From: CAYQXJ01 sp964421565
Lineage (GTDB): Bacteria > Planctomycetota > Brocadiia > SM23-32
Direction of reading: 5' to 3'
DNA length: 64,000 nt
Assembly (NCBI GenBank): GCA_964421565.1
Contig: CAYQXJ010000008.1
Coordinates: forward strand, 1 to 64,000
The position numbers and the translations under genes are program-made. Under the pieces are notes generated by a model. It was not told the origin of the DNA, did no database searches, and saw only the letters and a program-made list of their open reading frames with translations. Of this stretch, positions 51,350 through 60,352 are shown piece after piece; the stretch's first letter is position 1; the number at the start of each line of letters is the position of its first letter.

Positions 51350-52279
51350 TTAGAGGCCCGCAATGGTGGCGCGCCAGAGCTTAAGAAGCTCCACCGGGTT
51401 GAATCCCGTAGCGTATCTTACCCGTGTGCCTGTCGGGCCTTCCTCCACTTGCCCCCTTCGCGGCCCGCGCCTTATCACTCGTTCGACGCGCGCGGTTCGC
51501 CATTGCAGGTCCATAGTGTCGGCCCAGGCGGCCGCTGCGACCACGTCGTGCATATACGCGCCGTTGCCCTGCCCCAGGGCCTGGTGGGCGCGGCACAGGT
51601 GGCGCACCAGGCGGGCCGCGAGCTGTGCCGCGGGACGCTTACCGAGGCCCTCCAGCAGCTCGTCTGCCGTGTACAGACGGCTCTCGGTGGCGTCGAGGGG
51701 CACCACGTCGCAGGGCAAGCCGGAGCGCAGGACGGCGTCCGCAGCGCCAGGATCCGCATAGAAGTTGAACTCGGCGAAGTCGGTCACGTTGCCCAGTCGC
51801 CCGTCACGCTCGCGGAAGGCTGCACCCATCAGCATGATGCGTCGCACCCGCCCCGCTATCATCGGATCGCTTACCAGGCGGGCCACGTCCGTTGCCGGTC
51901 CGAGCGCCAGGATCTCTATGTTGCCTTCTGATCCAGCAATGGCGGAGACCAGCTCGCGCATCGGCGGCAGGTGGGCGGAAGGCGCTTCGAGGTCTGCAAG
52001 TCCGAACTGCCCGTGAACCTCCGCCGCGTGCACCGCCGCCCCCGGCGGGTCGTGCCCTTGGAATAACTCCCCCGGCAAGCCCCAGGCCTCTTTGAGAAAC
52101 GCGCAGTTAGCGACCACGTTGCGACACGCGGTGTTGCCGCCCGTGGCGATCACGCGCCCGAGGCGTGCGGGGGCCAGGCAGCTCAGCAACAGCAGCGCGA
52201 GCGCGTCGTCGAGACCGACATCCGTCGAAATCACAGGCAGAGCTGTTCGGCGCGGCTCGAAGTCCTGAACAGGGGTCAT
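51350..52279 (-). CDS. Ribonucleoside hydrolase family protein (IunH-like)
   Basis: 309 residues from ATG 52279, which overlaps the stop of the glycosyltransferase gene as ATGA. Motifs: STDVGLDDALALL, where the family has DTDPGxDDA (calcium ligands Asp10, Asp14 and Asp15 equivalents are kept, the first Asp of the motif is Ser); ALGPATDVARLV; EFNFYADPGAAD; and HDVVAAAAW with the conserved His-Asp. Hydrolyses the N-glycosidic bond of nucleosides. Substrate (inosine/uridine or other) cannot be told. The open frame continues upstream to 52522 as a shadow. Confidence 0.85.
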   Translation of the reverse strand: MTPVQDFEPRRTALPVISTDVGLDDALALLLLSCLAPARLGRVIATGGNTACRNVVANCAFLKEAWGLPGELFQGHDPPGAAVHAAEVHGQFGLADLEAPSAHLPPMRELVSAIAGSEGNIEILALGPATDVARLVSDPMIAGRVRRIMLMGAAFRERDGRLGNVTDFAEFNFYADPGAADAVLRSGLPCDVVPLDATESRLYTADELLEGLGKRPAAQLAARLVRHLCRAHQALGQGNGAYMHDVVAAAAWADTMDLQWRTARVERVIRRGPRRGQVEEGPTGTRVRYATGFNPVELLKLWRATIAGL

Positions 52280-53442
52280 CGGTGTTGGGGGCCGCCCAGC
52301 AGCGAGCCGGCGACGAAACCCGCGCCTGCCGCAAGGCGCCATAGTGGGCCGACAGCCAGGACGCGCAGGGCCGCCGTTGGCGCCATGTGCCTCGTGGCGC
52401 GCAGAGCCCCCCGAAAGGCATCCGCCGTCAGCAACAGCAGGTATGAGCTCAATACGGCCGCCAGCCAGCACCACTGGCGTATGATCGCAGGATGGGCCTG
52501 CCATCCGAACAGCGTCGGCCACCAGGTGTCACGTATACTCAGCACGATCAGTGCGTAGGCGGCCAGGTTAAGCGGGGCCAGCGGCATATGCCAGCCCACG
52601 GCGGGAAGGCGGATCGAAAGGACCCAGCCCCATGCGAAGATGAGGAACGCAGCGAGCCAGGCGATAGGGAGGCTGAACGCCGAGATCGGAACGAGGGCAA
52701 GCGATGCAAGCGCGCCAGCGAACACGCCGCCGTTAAGCCAGTGCAGATCGTAGGTCTTCTGCAGCACGGCGTCGGCCCGTCCGTAGTCAAGCGCTTCGGC
52801 GAGGGCTCCGGTAAGCCGTTGGCGCCGGCCGTCGGGGCGGCACTCGACCTCGGCCTCCACGCCGAGTATCGCGTAGCCGGCGTCGGCAACGCGCAGCGAC
52901 ATGTCAACTGCTTCGCCGGGCGGGGGGAGCTCCTCCGAGAAATAGCCGATGTCGGCCAGCAGGCTGGCCCGGTAGGCGTCGCACCGTTGGCTGACCAACG
53001 CGTGCGCGCCAGTGCGGGCCGCGCAGAGCGGAGCGGCCGACTCCGCCAGTATCTCGGCCAGGGCGGGTTGGGGACAACTGCTTGACGCGACGGTCACGCC
53101 GACATCCTCCCGGTTGAACGGGGCGAGCATACTCCGCAGCCATCGTTCGTTGGCGGGGACGCATCGGGGCATGAGCAGCACCTTCACATGCCCCCGCGCG
53201 GCGCGCATGCCGATGTTCACCAGCGCCACCAGCCAGGGGTTAGTCTTCTCGCGGATCACGCGGACGTTCTGCGAGCCCTCGGGCAGACCTTGCTGGCGGG
53301 CCGCGCCGGGCCCGCAGACCACGATCAGTTCCGTCTTCTCGTAGTCCTGCGTGCGAACGCGCTCCAGGCAATCGGACAGCGATGGCGTCGGCTCGGCTAT
53401 GGGGACTATGACGGAAGCTAACTTCTCGCTCACGGGCGCCAC
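52276..53442 (-). CDS. Glycosyltransferase family 2-like membrane protein lacking a DxD motif
   Basis: 388 residues. The N-terminal GT-A-like fold shows ASVIVPIAEPTPSLSDCLERV and TELIVVCG, VNIGMRAARGHVKVLLMP, then GYFSEELPPPGEAVDMSLRVADAGY (the ED/QxxRW region). Four hydrophobic helices near the C-terminus (about 240-300, 330-355). In catalytic GT2 enzymes the strand after VKVLL ends in D-x-D (or D-D); here it reads MPRC, so sugar-nucleotide metal binding is doubtful. It is coupled to the nucleoside hydrolase gene. Either a degenerate transferase or one using another metal site. Confidence 0.75.
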   Translation of the reverse strand: MAPVSEKLASVIVPIAEPTPSLSDCLERVRTQDYEKTELIVVCGPGAARQQGLPEGSQNVRVIREKTNPWLVALVNIGMRAARGHVKVLLMPRCVPANERWLRSMLAPFNREDVGVTVASSSCPQPALAEILAESAAPLCAARTGAHALVSQRCDAYRASLLADIGYFSEELPPPGEAVDMSLRVADAGYAILGVEAEVECRPDGRRQRLTGALAEALDYGRADAVLQKTYDLHWLNGGVFAGALASLALVPISAFSLPIAWLAAFLIFAWGWVLSIRLPAVGWHMPLAPLNLAAYALIVLSIRDTWWPTLFGWQAHPAIIRQWCWLAAVLSSYLLLLTADAFRGALRATRHMAPTAALRVLAVGPLWRLAAGAGFVAGSLLGGPQHR

Positions 53443-53590
53443 AGTTGCAGAGAGAACGGGGATACCGGGCCGTAGCTTATTGTCGGCGAATGGCGCTGCC
53501 TGTCAAACGCCGGAGGCCGTTATACTTGCCGCAGATGTGCGCTCTGCCTACAATGCCCCGTTGCTACAGGATGATGAGGGGGATCGGTGC

Positions 53591-54313
53591 TTGCGTTACG
53601 CCGTTATCGGCGACATACACGGTAACCGCCACGCGCTTGAGGCGGTGCTTGAGCAGATAGAGCAGGTGGGCGTCGACAGCACCCTTTGTGTGGGTGACAT
53701 CGTCGGTTACGGAGCCTTCCCCGCTGATTGTCTGCACATCGTGCGTGAGATAGCCGACGCCAATGTGGCCGGCAATCACGACTGGGCTGTCGCCGGCAAA
53801 GTGGACATCAGGTACTTTAACGCGGACGCACGCGACGCCGTCGAGTGGACCCGGGCCAACATGCCCAAGGAGGAGGTGGAGGCAGTCGGCGAGGCGCCCC
53901 TCACAGTGACGCTCGACGGGCTGACGATAGTGCACAGCACGCTCTTCGCGCCGGAGGAGTTCGACTACATGCAGACGCAGTTCGACGTGCAGTTGGCCTT
54001 TCGCCATCTGGAGACGCCGATCGCGTTTTGCGGCCATTCACACGTGCCGGTCATGCTGCTGGAGGGCTCTCCGCCGGAGTGCCTGACGGTCTGCGATCTG
54101 GAGCTGCCGTCGGCACGGCGCGCCATCATCAACGTGGGCAGCGTCGGCCAGCCGCGCGACCTCGACCCGCGCGCGTGTTACGCGATCTACGACGAGGAGG
54201 AGCGCAAGGTCTGGCTCAACCGCGTCGACTACGACGTGCACGCGGCGGCTGACAGCGTTAGGGAGGCCGGCCTGCCGATCACTAATGCGCGGCGTCTGGT
54301 GCTCGGGCGCTGA
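53591..54313 (+). CDS. Calcineurin-like metallophosphoesterase (YfcE/MJ0936-like)
   Basis: I place the start at TTG 53591 (MRYAVIGDIHGN, 240 residues), nine bases after GAGGGGG; the frame upstream is open to 53351 but unlike the family. Metal motifs GDIHGN, GDIVGYG, GNHDW and GHSHVP are all present, plus NVGSVGQPRD near the end. Such enzymes hydrolyse cyclic or dinucleotide phosphodiesters. The 3' end overlaps the convergent aroDE gene by 32 bases. Confidence 0.85.
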   Translation: MRYAVIGDIHGNRHALEAVLEQIEQVGVDSTLCVGDIVGYGAFPADCLHIVREIADANVAGNHDWAVAGKVDIRYFNADARDAVEWTRANMPKEEVEAVGEAPLTVTLDGLTIVHSTLFAPEEFDYMQTQFDVQLAFRHLETPIAFCGHSHVPVMLLEGSPPECLTVCDLELPSARRAIINVGSVGQPRDLDPRACYAIYDEEERKVWLNRVDYDVHAAADSVREAGLPITNARRLVLGR

Positions 54314-55799
54314 GGCTGCTCTGCTGCTCGCTCAGGCGCGTGCGGAGTTCCTGTTCCATCAGCTCACGTGGGGCTCGCGTGCCCGTCCATATCTCGAACT
54401 GCTCCACGGCCTGGTTCACAAACCACTCCACCCCCGAAGCCGCCTTTGCTCCGGCCTGTTCCGCTTCGCGCAGCAGCCGGGTGCGGATGGGGTTGTAGAT
54501 CGCGTCGAAAACGACCATTCCCGCCCGCAGCAGGGAGTGCGGCACGGGGGTGGCGTCCACCTTCGGCCACATGCCCACCGACGTGGCGTTCACCAGAACG
54601 TTCGGTTCAAGCCCCTCGAGCTCGTCCAACCCCCGGGCCGAACCGCCGACATCCGCCGCCAGCGCCTGGGCGCGGCTAACGGTGCGGTTGGCAATGATCA
54701 GCCGGCACCCAAGGCGTTTAAGCCCGAAGGCGATGGCCCGTGCGCCGCCGCCCGCCCCGACAATCAAGACCGTGCGGGCGGAGGCCGGCCCGAGGCCCGC
54801 GCGCCGAGCGGCGCGCTCAATGGCGTTTACTGCCGCGCCGACATCCGTATTCCATCCCCGCAGCCGGCACCCGTCGATCAGCACGGTGTTGACTGCGCCG
54901 ACATCCCGCGCCAGCTCGTCCACCTCGTCCATCAACCCGAGCATGGCCTCCTTGTGCGGGATGGCGACACTGAGCCCGCGCAGTCCCCACGGGCGGAAGG
55001 ACTCGAGGAATGCCCCGGGCTCGCTGACCTTGAGCGGCAGGTAGACGGCATCGAGGTCCCGCGCCGCGAACGCGGCGTTATGGATAGGGGGGCTCATGCT
55101 GTGGCCGACCGGGTTGGCCATCACGCCGAATACCTGCGTCCGGGGCCCGATGCGCGGCAGTCGGTACATCTGCAGCATCTGCTGCCAGGGCACCTGCCCC
55201 GGCGCGCTCCGGGCGTCTTCATCGAGGCTGGCGAAGGTAAGGAACGCACCGAACTTGGCCCCGAGCACCCGCCCGGCGACACCCTCCTCGCCCATTGTCA
55301 GAGCGATCAGCGGCCCTTCGTGGGCGTGACGCGCCAGCAGTGAGAGCACGCGCGGCACGTCGCAAATGTCCGTTGCGCGCACGGCTATCTTCGCCACGTC
55401 GGCTCCGGCCGCGCGGATGGCCCGCAGCACCTTCTCCAGGTCGGCGGGCGTGCGCTCGAAGTTGTGGTAGCTCACAATCCTGCGCACCCCGGGGGGCAAC
55501 TCTCCCAGCGCAGCGGCGGCGTCGAGTTCCACATCCACGTAGTCGGCGCCCGCCCGCGCCGCCTCGCGCAGTGTTTCGAGCCGCTTCTGCTCATCCCCAT
55601 TCCAACCACCGCCCTCACGCGAGGGGCGGTTTGTCACGATGATGGGCCGGTCCTTCGCCGAGCAGATCCGGTTCAGCTCGAACGATTCCATGGCGTCCAG
55701 GCGCACCTCCACCATCTGCACCTCGCTCGGCAGCGAGCGCATGGCGGCCAGGGCCTGCTCGGTCGTCTTCTCGGTCAGCGAAACGCACAGGTATGTCAC
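54282..55799 (-). CDS. aroDE: Bifunctional 3-dehydroquinate dehydratase / shikimate dehydrogenase
   Basis: 505 residues from GTG 55799, with GGAG seven bases upstream. Residues 1-220 are type I dehydroquinase: EVRLDAME, IVSYHNFERTP (active His) and AKIAVRATD (Schiff-base Lys). Residues about 230-495 are shikimate dehydrogenase: NPVGHSMSPPIHNAAF, VAIPHKEAML (catalytic Lys), NTVLIDG, and the NADP fold LIVGAGGGARAIAFGL. Joining the two chains is common in plants and some bacteria. A TATAAT box on the minus strand (55842-55847) precedes the start by about 45 bases, with no clear -35. Shikimate pathway, cytosol. Confidence 0.95.
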   Translation of the reverse strand: MTYLCVSLTEKTTEQALAAMRSLPSEVQMVEVRLDAMESFELNRICSAKDRPIIVTNRPSREGGGWNGDEQKRLETLREAARAGADYVDVELDAAAALGELPPGVRRIVSYHNFERTPADLEKVLRAIRAAGADVAKIAVRATDICDVPRVLSLLARHAHEGPLIALTMGEEGVAGRVLGAKFGAFLTFASLDEDARSAPGQVPWQQMLQMYRLPRIGPRTQVFGVMANPVGHSMSPPIHNAAFAARDLDAVYLPLKVSEPGAFLESFRPWGLRGLSVAIPHKEAMLGLMDEVDELARDVGAVNTVLIDGCRLRGWNTDVGAAVNAIERAARRAGLGPASARTVLIVGAGGGARAIAFGLKRLGCRLIIANRTVSRAQALAADVGGSARGLDELEGLEPNVLVNATSVGMWPKVDATPVPHSLLRAGMVVFDAIYNPIRTRLLREAEQAGAKAASGVEWFVNQAVEQFEIWTGTRAPRELMEQELRTRLSEQQSSLSARAPDAAH

Positions 55800-55893
55800 A
55801 GCCGTCTCCGGCAAGGTCGTGGGGCTTGTTCTCGGTGGGGGATTATACGCGCACCAGGGTCGCCGCGCCATGGCGGCTCACCTGCCAACTCGC

Positions 55894-55922
55894 TTGAGAT
55901 GAACCCCCCGAAGTGATATCAT
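55894..55922 (+). promoter_or_regulatory. Promoter of secDF
   Basis: TTGAGA (55894-55899), 17-base spacer, TATCAT (55917-55922) on the plus strand, 115 bases before the secDF start and 95 bases from the divergent aroDE start. Well-spaced boxes with few mismatches. Confidence 0.5.
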
Positions 55923-56037
55923 CTGCCCTTTCAGGCAAGCTCAGAAGCGGCACAGCGGCGCCGGCTCGGGCTCCGTCCCGACGTTTGCCGAGAACCGGTG
56001 GCCGACCTTCCCCGCATCACTGGAGAACCGTCCGAAT

Positions 56038-59000
56038 ATGTCCAGCCGAGCGCTCAAATGGATCGTGCTGGTGTTGCTGCCCATTCTGCTGGCCCTCTAT
56101 GCCAGCTACCCTCCGGGCGACGTCGTTCTTGAGGAGAGACGCGTCGAGCGGAAGATCGCCGAGACCCTGGAGGAGGCCCAGGCGCACGGCGTCCGCGTCG
56201 GCGGCACCTACGTCGTCGACGAGCAAGTGCTCAAGCGGCGATGGCTGCCGCTCGCCTTCGGCCAGCGAGCCGAGGAGGTACAGCTCGTCGAAAGGACCGA
56301 AGAAGGCATCATCGTCGAACGCCAGAGCACGACGATGCGCGGACGCGTCCAGCTCGGGCTCGACATAGCGGGCGGCACCGAACTGCTCTACCAACTGCGC
56401 CCCCAGCCGGGCGAAAAGATCAGCGATCAGTTGCCGAACATCGTCGCCATCTTGAAGCAGCGCATCGATCCGGCTAACGTCAAGGAGTATCGAATCCAGA
56501 CGCAGGAGAATGACCGGGTCCTGATCCAGGTGCCGGCCGCCACGGCCGCCGAAGTCGAGCAGTTGAAACGCCGCCTGGAAAAGATGGGCAAGCTGGAGTT
56601 CAAGATCGCAGTGCCGCGCCCGGGGCCGGGCGCGGAAGCGAAGTTCGTGCGCATGTACGAAGAAGCCGAGGCCGGTCAGCCCCCCGACGGCTACGTGCGC
56701 ATGTACGTGGAAGGCGACCCGGCGAACGATTACTACCTTGTGAAGCAAGGGGAACCGGAGATCACCGGCCGCTACCTGGCAAACGTATACCCCACGCGTG
56801 ACCCCAGCGGCATACGACCCGCCGTAGGGTTCGAGTTCAACACCATCGGCGCACGCCGCTTCGGGCAGATAACGGAGAAGAACCGCGGCTGGGCCCTCGC
56901 CATCATCCTGGACGGCGCGCTCAAGAGCGCACCCACCATCCGTGAGCAGATCACCGCCCGTGGCATCATCGAAGGCCAGTTCACCCAGCAGGAAGTGCAG
57001 GACATGGTGAACATCCTGCGCGCGGGCAGCCTGCCGATGGACATCGAGTTGTTGCAAGAGAGCACAGTCGGCCCGCAGCTCGGGCGCGACTCCATCCGGC
57101 GGGGCCTGCTCTCCCTCGCCGTGGCGGGGCTGCTTGTTCTCGCGTTCGTCGGCATCTACTACATAGGGTGCGGATGGGTGGCGGACGGTGCGCTGCTGTT
57201 GAACTTGGTGCTGTTGGTCGGCGTGCTGTGTCTGCTCGGCGCAGCGCTGACGTTGCCGGGCATGGCGGGCATACTGCTGACGGTCGGCATGGCGGTGGAC
57301 GCCAACGTGCTGATCTTCGAGCGGATACGAGAGGAGCAGGAGGGCGGCAAGGGTGTGCGGCTGGCGTTGCGCAACGGCTACGACCGCGCCTTCACCACCA
57401 TCGTGGACGCCAACGTCACCACGCTGCTGACGGCCGTCATCCTTTACGTTGTCGGCACCGGCCCGGTGCGGGGTTTCGCGGTCACCCTGTCCTTCGGCAT
57501 CCTGCTCAGCATGTTCACTGCGCTGTACGTAACGCGGCTCGCCTTCGAGACGTTCATCGACAAGGGCTGGATGGAGCGTTTTCGCATGTTCCAGCTCTTC
57601 GAGCGTCCATCTATCGACTTCAGTCGCATTCGCCGGCCCGCTTACGTGCTCTCCTTGCTGGTCTTTGTCGGTGGCGTCCTCGCCTTCGCGTCGCGGGGCT
57701 CCAGGCTCTACGACATCGACTTCACCGGCGGCACCCTGGTGCGGCTCGCCCTCGATACCCCGAGCACAGTTGCCGAAGTGCGCGACAGGCTCGTCGAGGC
57801 GGGCTACGAACGGGCAGAGGTGCAGGGCGTGCGGACGACGGAGACGGGCGACGAGCTGAAGCAGTTCAATCTGCGCATCAAGGGCGCGGGTGTGGAGGAG
57901 TTGCGCGGCCAGTTGGTGCCCGAGGTCCGCTCCCAGCTCGCACGCGCGGGCCTGGTCGGCGAGGCCGACAAGCTGGAAGTGACGCCCGACGGTCGCGGAC
58001 TCGCCCTGGCCCTGAGCGACCCTGTCACGGAGATGGACATACGAAACGCGCTGGCCGAAGGCGCAGACCCTCTGAATCTGCCCGCGGTCGGGGCGGTTTA
58101 CTCCCCCGAGGAGGAGGCGCAGAGCGAGCGATACACAGTGCGCATGCTCGGGACCTCGTCCCTGGCGGGTCAGCGCGAGCTGTGGTCGGCGATGCTGAGG
58201 GCGCTGGCCTGGGCGGGACTTCGGATGCAGCAGGTCACCGTCGAAGGCGTGGAACACATGCAGGACGCCGGCGACGCGGGGCTGCTGCTGGATCTGGACC
58301 GCCATATCCAGCCGGAACTGCTTGCGACCGAACTTACACGCCGGCAGTTTGGCGCCCTCGATGTCGCCCTCGTGGATGAGGAGCAGGCGACCTACGTGCT
58401 CACCGGTCCTGCCGAGGAGTTGGGGCGGTTCGCACGAGAACTGCCGGCCGGGGCACGGCTGGAGGGCATTCCGCTGGCCCGCATCGATGGACTATCCGTC
58501 ACCGCTGAGCTGGGCCAGCCCTATGGGGAGTCGGACATGCGTGCTCTTCTGCAGCGTCAGGGCATCGGCGAAGTAGTCGTCGTCCCGCTGGAGGCCAGGG
58601 CGCGGAACTGGCGGATCGACCTGAGCTACGAGTCGATCCGTGACAGCTTGCGAACAGCCTTTGCCGACCTGGCGGGTGGCGGTGTGGGTGTGGTGTTCGA
58701 GCCTGTGGAAGGTGGCGCCGAGGAAGGCGAGTTGCTGGTGACCATGCAGTTGGATGAGCCGATGGTGCTGGCCGGGATCCGCAACTACATCGAAGCGGCG
58801 AACCTCGGGCCGGTCGCTGAGGGGATCATCGCGCGGGAAGAGCTGTATGAACCGGGAATCCTCGTCTCCGAGATCGACATCAAACTGCCGGCCGCCCAGG
58901 CCGAGCACATTCAACGCGCCCTGCAGGCTTCGTTCAACCGGCCCCAACCCGTGCAGAAGATCGTGACGATCGGGCCGGCGGTGGCCGAAGAGCTGCAGGG

Positions 59001-59595
59001 GCGTGCCCTGCTTGCCGTCATCTTCGCTTCGGTCATCATCGTGCTTTACGTTGCCGCACGGTTCCACGCCTTCCGCTTCGGCGTGGCCGCCGTCATTGCA
59101 CTTGTCCACGATATTGTGATTACCGCCGGCATCATCGCCATTGCCGATTACACCGGCGTGTTCGGCGATGTGAAACTGAGCCTTGCCACGCTTGCCGCGT
59201 TTCTGACCATCCTGGGCTACAGCCTTAATGACACGATCGTCGTCTTTGACCGCATCCGCGAGAACATGGTGCTGATGGGTCGCAAGTCGGTGACCGGCGA
59301 CCTGATCAACACCAGCATCAACCAGACGCTCAGCCGCACCGTGCTCACCTCTCTGACCACGCTGGTTGTGGTCGTTGTGCTCTATCTGTTCGGCGGCACC
59401 GTCCTGCAGGGTCTCGCCTTCACGCTGATCGTCGGCGTCCTTGTGGGCACTTACTCCAGCATGTTCATCGCAAGCCCGGTGCTGCTCGACTGGGAGTCGC
59501 TGGTGGCGGGGCTGGCGGTTTTCTTCCGGATCCTGCTCACCCCGGTGCGACTACCGCTGAAGCTGCTCGGGGCCGCATTCGGCGGCAGCCGCTGA
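56038..59595 (+). CDS. secDF: SecDF protein-export membrane protein with expanded SecF exported domain
   Basis: 1185 residues. SecD part: TM1 (about 8-24), QLGLDIAGGTELLYQL, a first exported domain with P1-like repeats, then helices with GMAVDANVLIFERIREE (residues about 415-435) and GPVRGFAVTLSFGILLSMFTA. SecF part: TM (about 530-550), YDIDFTGGTLVRLAL (about 559-573), and the last five helices with LGYSLNDTIVVFDRIREN, SINQTLSRTVLTSL and QGLAFTLIVGVLVGTYSS. Between the SecF FTGG motif and its TM2 there are about 420 residues instead of the usual hundred or so. SecDF uses the proton gradient to pull preproteins out of SecYEG. GGAG lies 12 bases before the ATG. yajC is not adjacent. Confidence 0.95.
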   Translation: MSSRALKWIVLVLLPILLALYASYPPGDVVLEERRVERKIAETLEEAQAHGVRVGGTYVVDEQVLKRRWLPLAFGQRAEEVQLVERTEEGIIVERQSTTMRGRVQLGLDIAGGTELLYQLRPQPGEKISDQLPNIVAILKQRIDPANVKEYRIQTQENDRVLIQVPAATAAEVEQLKRRLEKMGKLEFKIAVPRPGPGAEAKFVRMYEEAEAGQPPDGYVRMYVEGDPANDYYLVKQGEPEITGRYLANVYPTRDPSGIRPAVGFEFNTIGARRFGQITEKNRGWALAIILDGALKSAPTIREQITARGIIEGQFTQQEVQDMVNILRAGSLPMDIELLQESTVGPQLGRDSIRRGLLSLAVAGLLVLAFVGIYYIGCGWVADGALLLNLVLLVGVLCLLGAALTLPGMAGILLTVGMAVDANVLIFERIREEQEGGKGVRLALRNGYDRAFTTIVDANVTTLLTAVILYVVGTGPVRGFAVTLSFGILLSMFTALYVTRLAFETFIDKGWMERFRMFQLFERPSIDFSRIRRPAYVLSLLVFVGGVLAFASRGSRLYDIDFTGGTLVRLALDTPSTVAEVRDRLVEAGYERAEVQGVRTTETGDELKQFNLRIKGAGVEELRGQLVPEVRSQLARAGLVGEADKLEVTPDGRGLALALSDPVTEMDIRNALAEGADPLNLPAVGAVYSPEEEAQSERYTVRMLGTSSLAGQRELWSAMLRALAWAGLRMQQVTVEGVEHMQDAGDAGLLLDLDRHIQPELLATELTRRQFGALDVALVDEEQATYVLTGPAEELGRFARELPAGARLEGIPLARIDGLSVTAELGQPYGESDMRALLQRQGIGEVVVVPLEARARNWRIDLSYESIRDSLRTAFADLAGGGVGVVFEPVEGGAEEGELLVTMQLDEPMVLAGIRNYIEAANLGPVAEGIIAREELYEPGILVSEIDIKLPAAQAEHIQRALQASFNRPQPVQKIVTIGPAVAEELQGRALLAVIFASVIIVLYVAARFHAFRFGVAAVIALVHDIVITAGIIAIADYTGVFGDVKLSLATLAAFLTILGYSLNDTIVVFDRIRENMVLMGRKSVTGDLINTSINQTLSRTVLTSLTTLVVVVVLYLFGGTVLQGLAFTLIVGVLVGTYSSMFIASPVLLDWESLVAGLAVFFRILLTPVRLPLKLLGAAFGGSR

Positions 59596-59650
59596 GGGCA
59601 TCGGGAGGGCCGGGCAGGCACGACCGCAGTCGGATGATGGGAGATATGCA

Positions 59651-60316
59651 GTGGATTGTCGAGAATGCGCCGTGCTGTTTGACATGGACGGTGTCCTGGT
59701 AGATACGGCGCGCCCTCACTATGAAAGCTGGGTGCGAGTGGCCCGCCAGAGAGGTGCCCAGATCACCTGGGACGACTATCACCAGACGTTTGGGCGCCCA
59801 AACGCCGAAGTGATACCGGAACTGTTTGGGCGAGATTTCACGCCGGAAGAGATAAGTGAGATCGACCGAGAAAAAGAAGCCCTCTTCCGCGAGTTCATCC
59901 GCGAGCAGATCGAACCGATGCCGGGAGTCGTGCGGCTGATACAGGAGCTGGAGGAGATGGGCTTCCGGCTGGCAGTGGGCTCCAGCGCGCCGCCGGAGAA
60001 CATAGAGCTGATGCTGAGCGCCATCGGGGTGCTGGGCTACTTCCGTGGGGTAGTCTGTGCGGAAGACGTGGCGCGAGGAAAGCCGCATCCGGAAGTCTTC
60101 CTGAAGGCCGCCGGGATCGTGGGGGCGGACCCGCACAACTGCCTGGTGATTGAGGACGTGCCGGCCGGCATTGAGGCTGCGCACCGGGCCGGTATGCAGT
60201 GCGTGGCGGTGACTACGACGCGTTCTGCGCACGAGCTGGCGGCGGCGGAACTGGTGCTGCCCGACCTGTCCGGCTTCCACGCCGACCAGGCAGCCCGAAT
60301 GCTGGGTTGCGGTTGA
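59651..60316 (+). CDS. HAD-family phosphatase/phosphoglucomutase-like protein
   Basis: 221 residues from GTG 59651 (GGGAG eight bases upstream). Motif I LFDMDGVLVDT, cap region with GRPNAEVIPELFG, motif II VGSSAPPENIELM, the Lys of motif III in RGKPHPEVFLKAA and motif IV VIEDVPAGIEAA: the beta-phosphoglucomutase/phosphatase subfamily. Substrate not assignable. It stands alone between secDF (55-base gap) and convergent accA. Confidence 0.88.
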   Translation: MDCRECAVLFDMDGVLVDTARPHYESWVRVARQRGAQITWDDYHQTFGRPNAEVIPELFGRDFTPEEISEIDREKEALFREFIREQIEPMPGVVRLIQELEEMGFRLAVGSSAPPENIELMLSAIGVLGYFRGVVCAEDVARGKPHPEVFLKAAGIVGADPHNCLVIEDVPAGIEAAHRAGMQCVAVTTTRSAHELAAAELVLPDLSGFHADQAARMLGCG

Positions 60317-60352
60317 GGGCGCGAGGCCCCTGCCTGCCGTGGGCGCGAGCGC

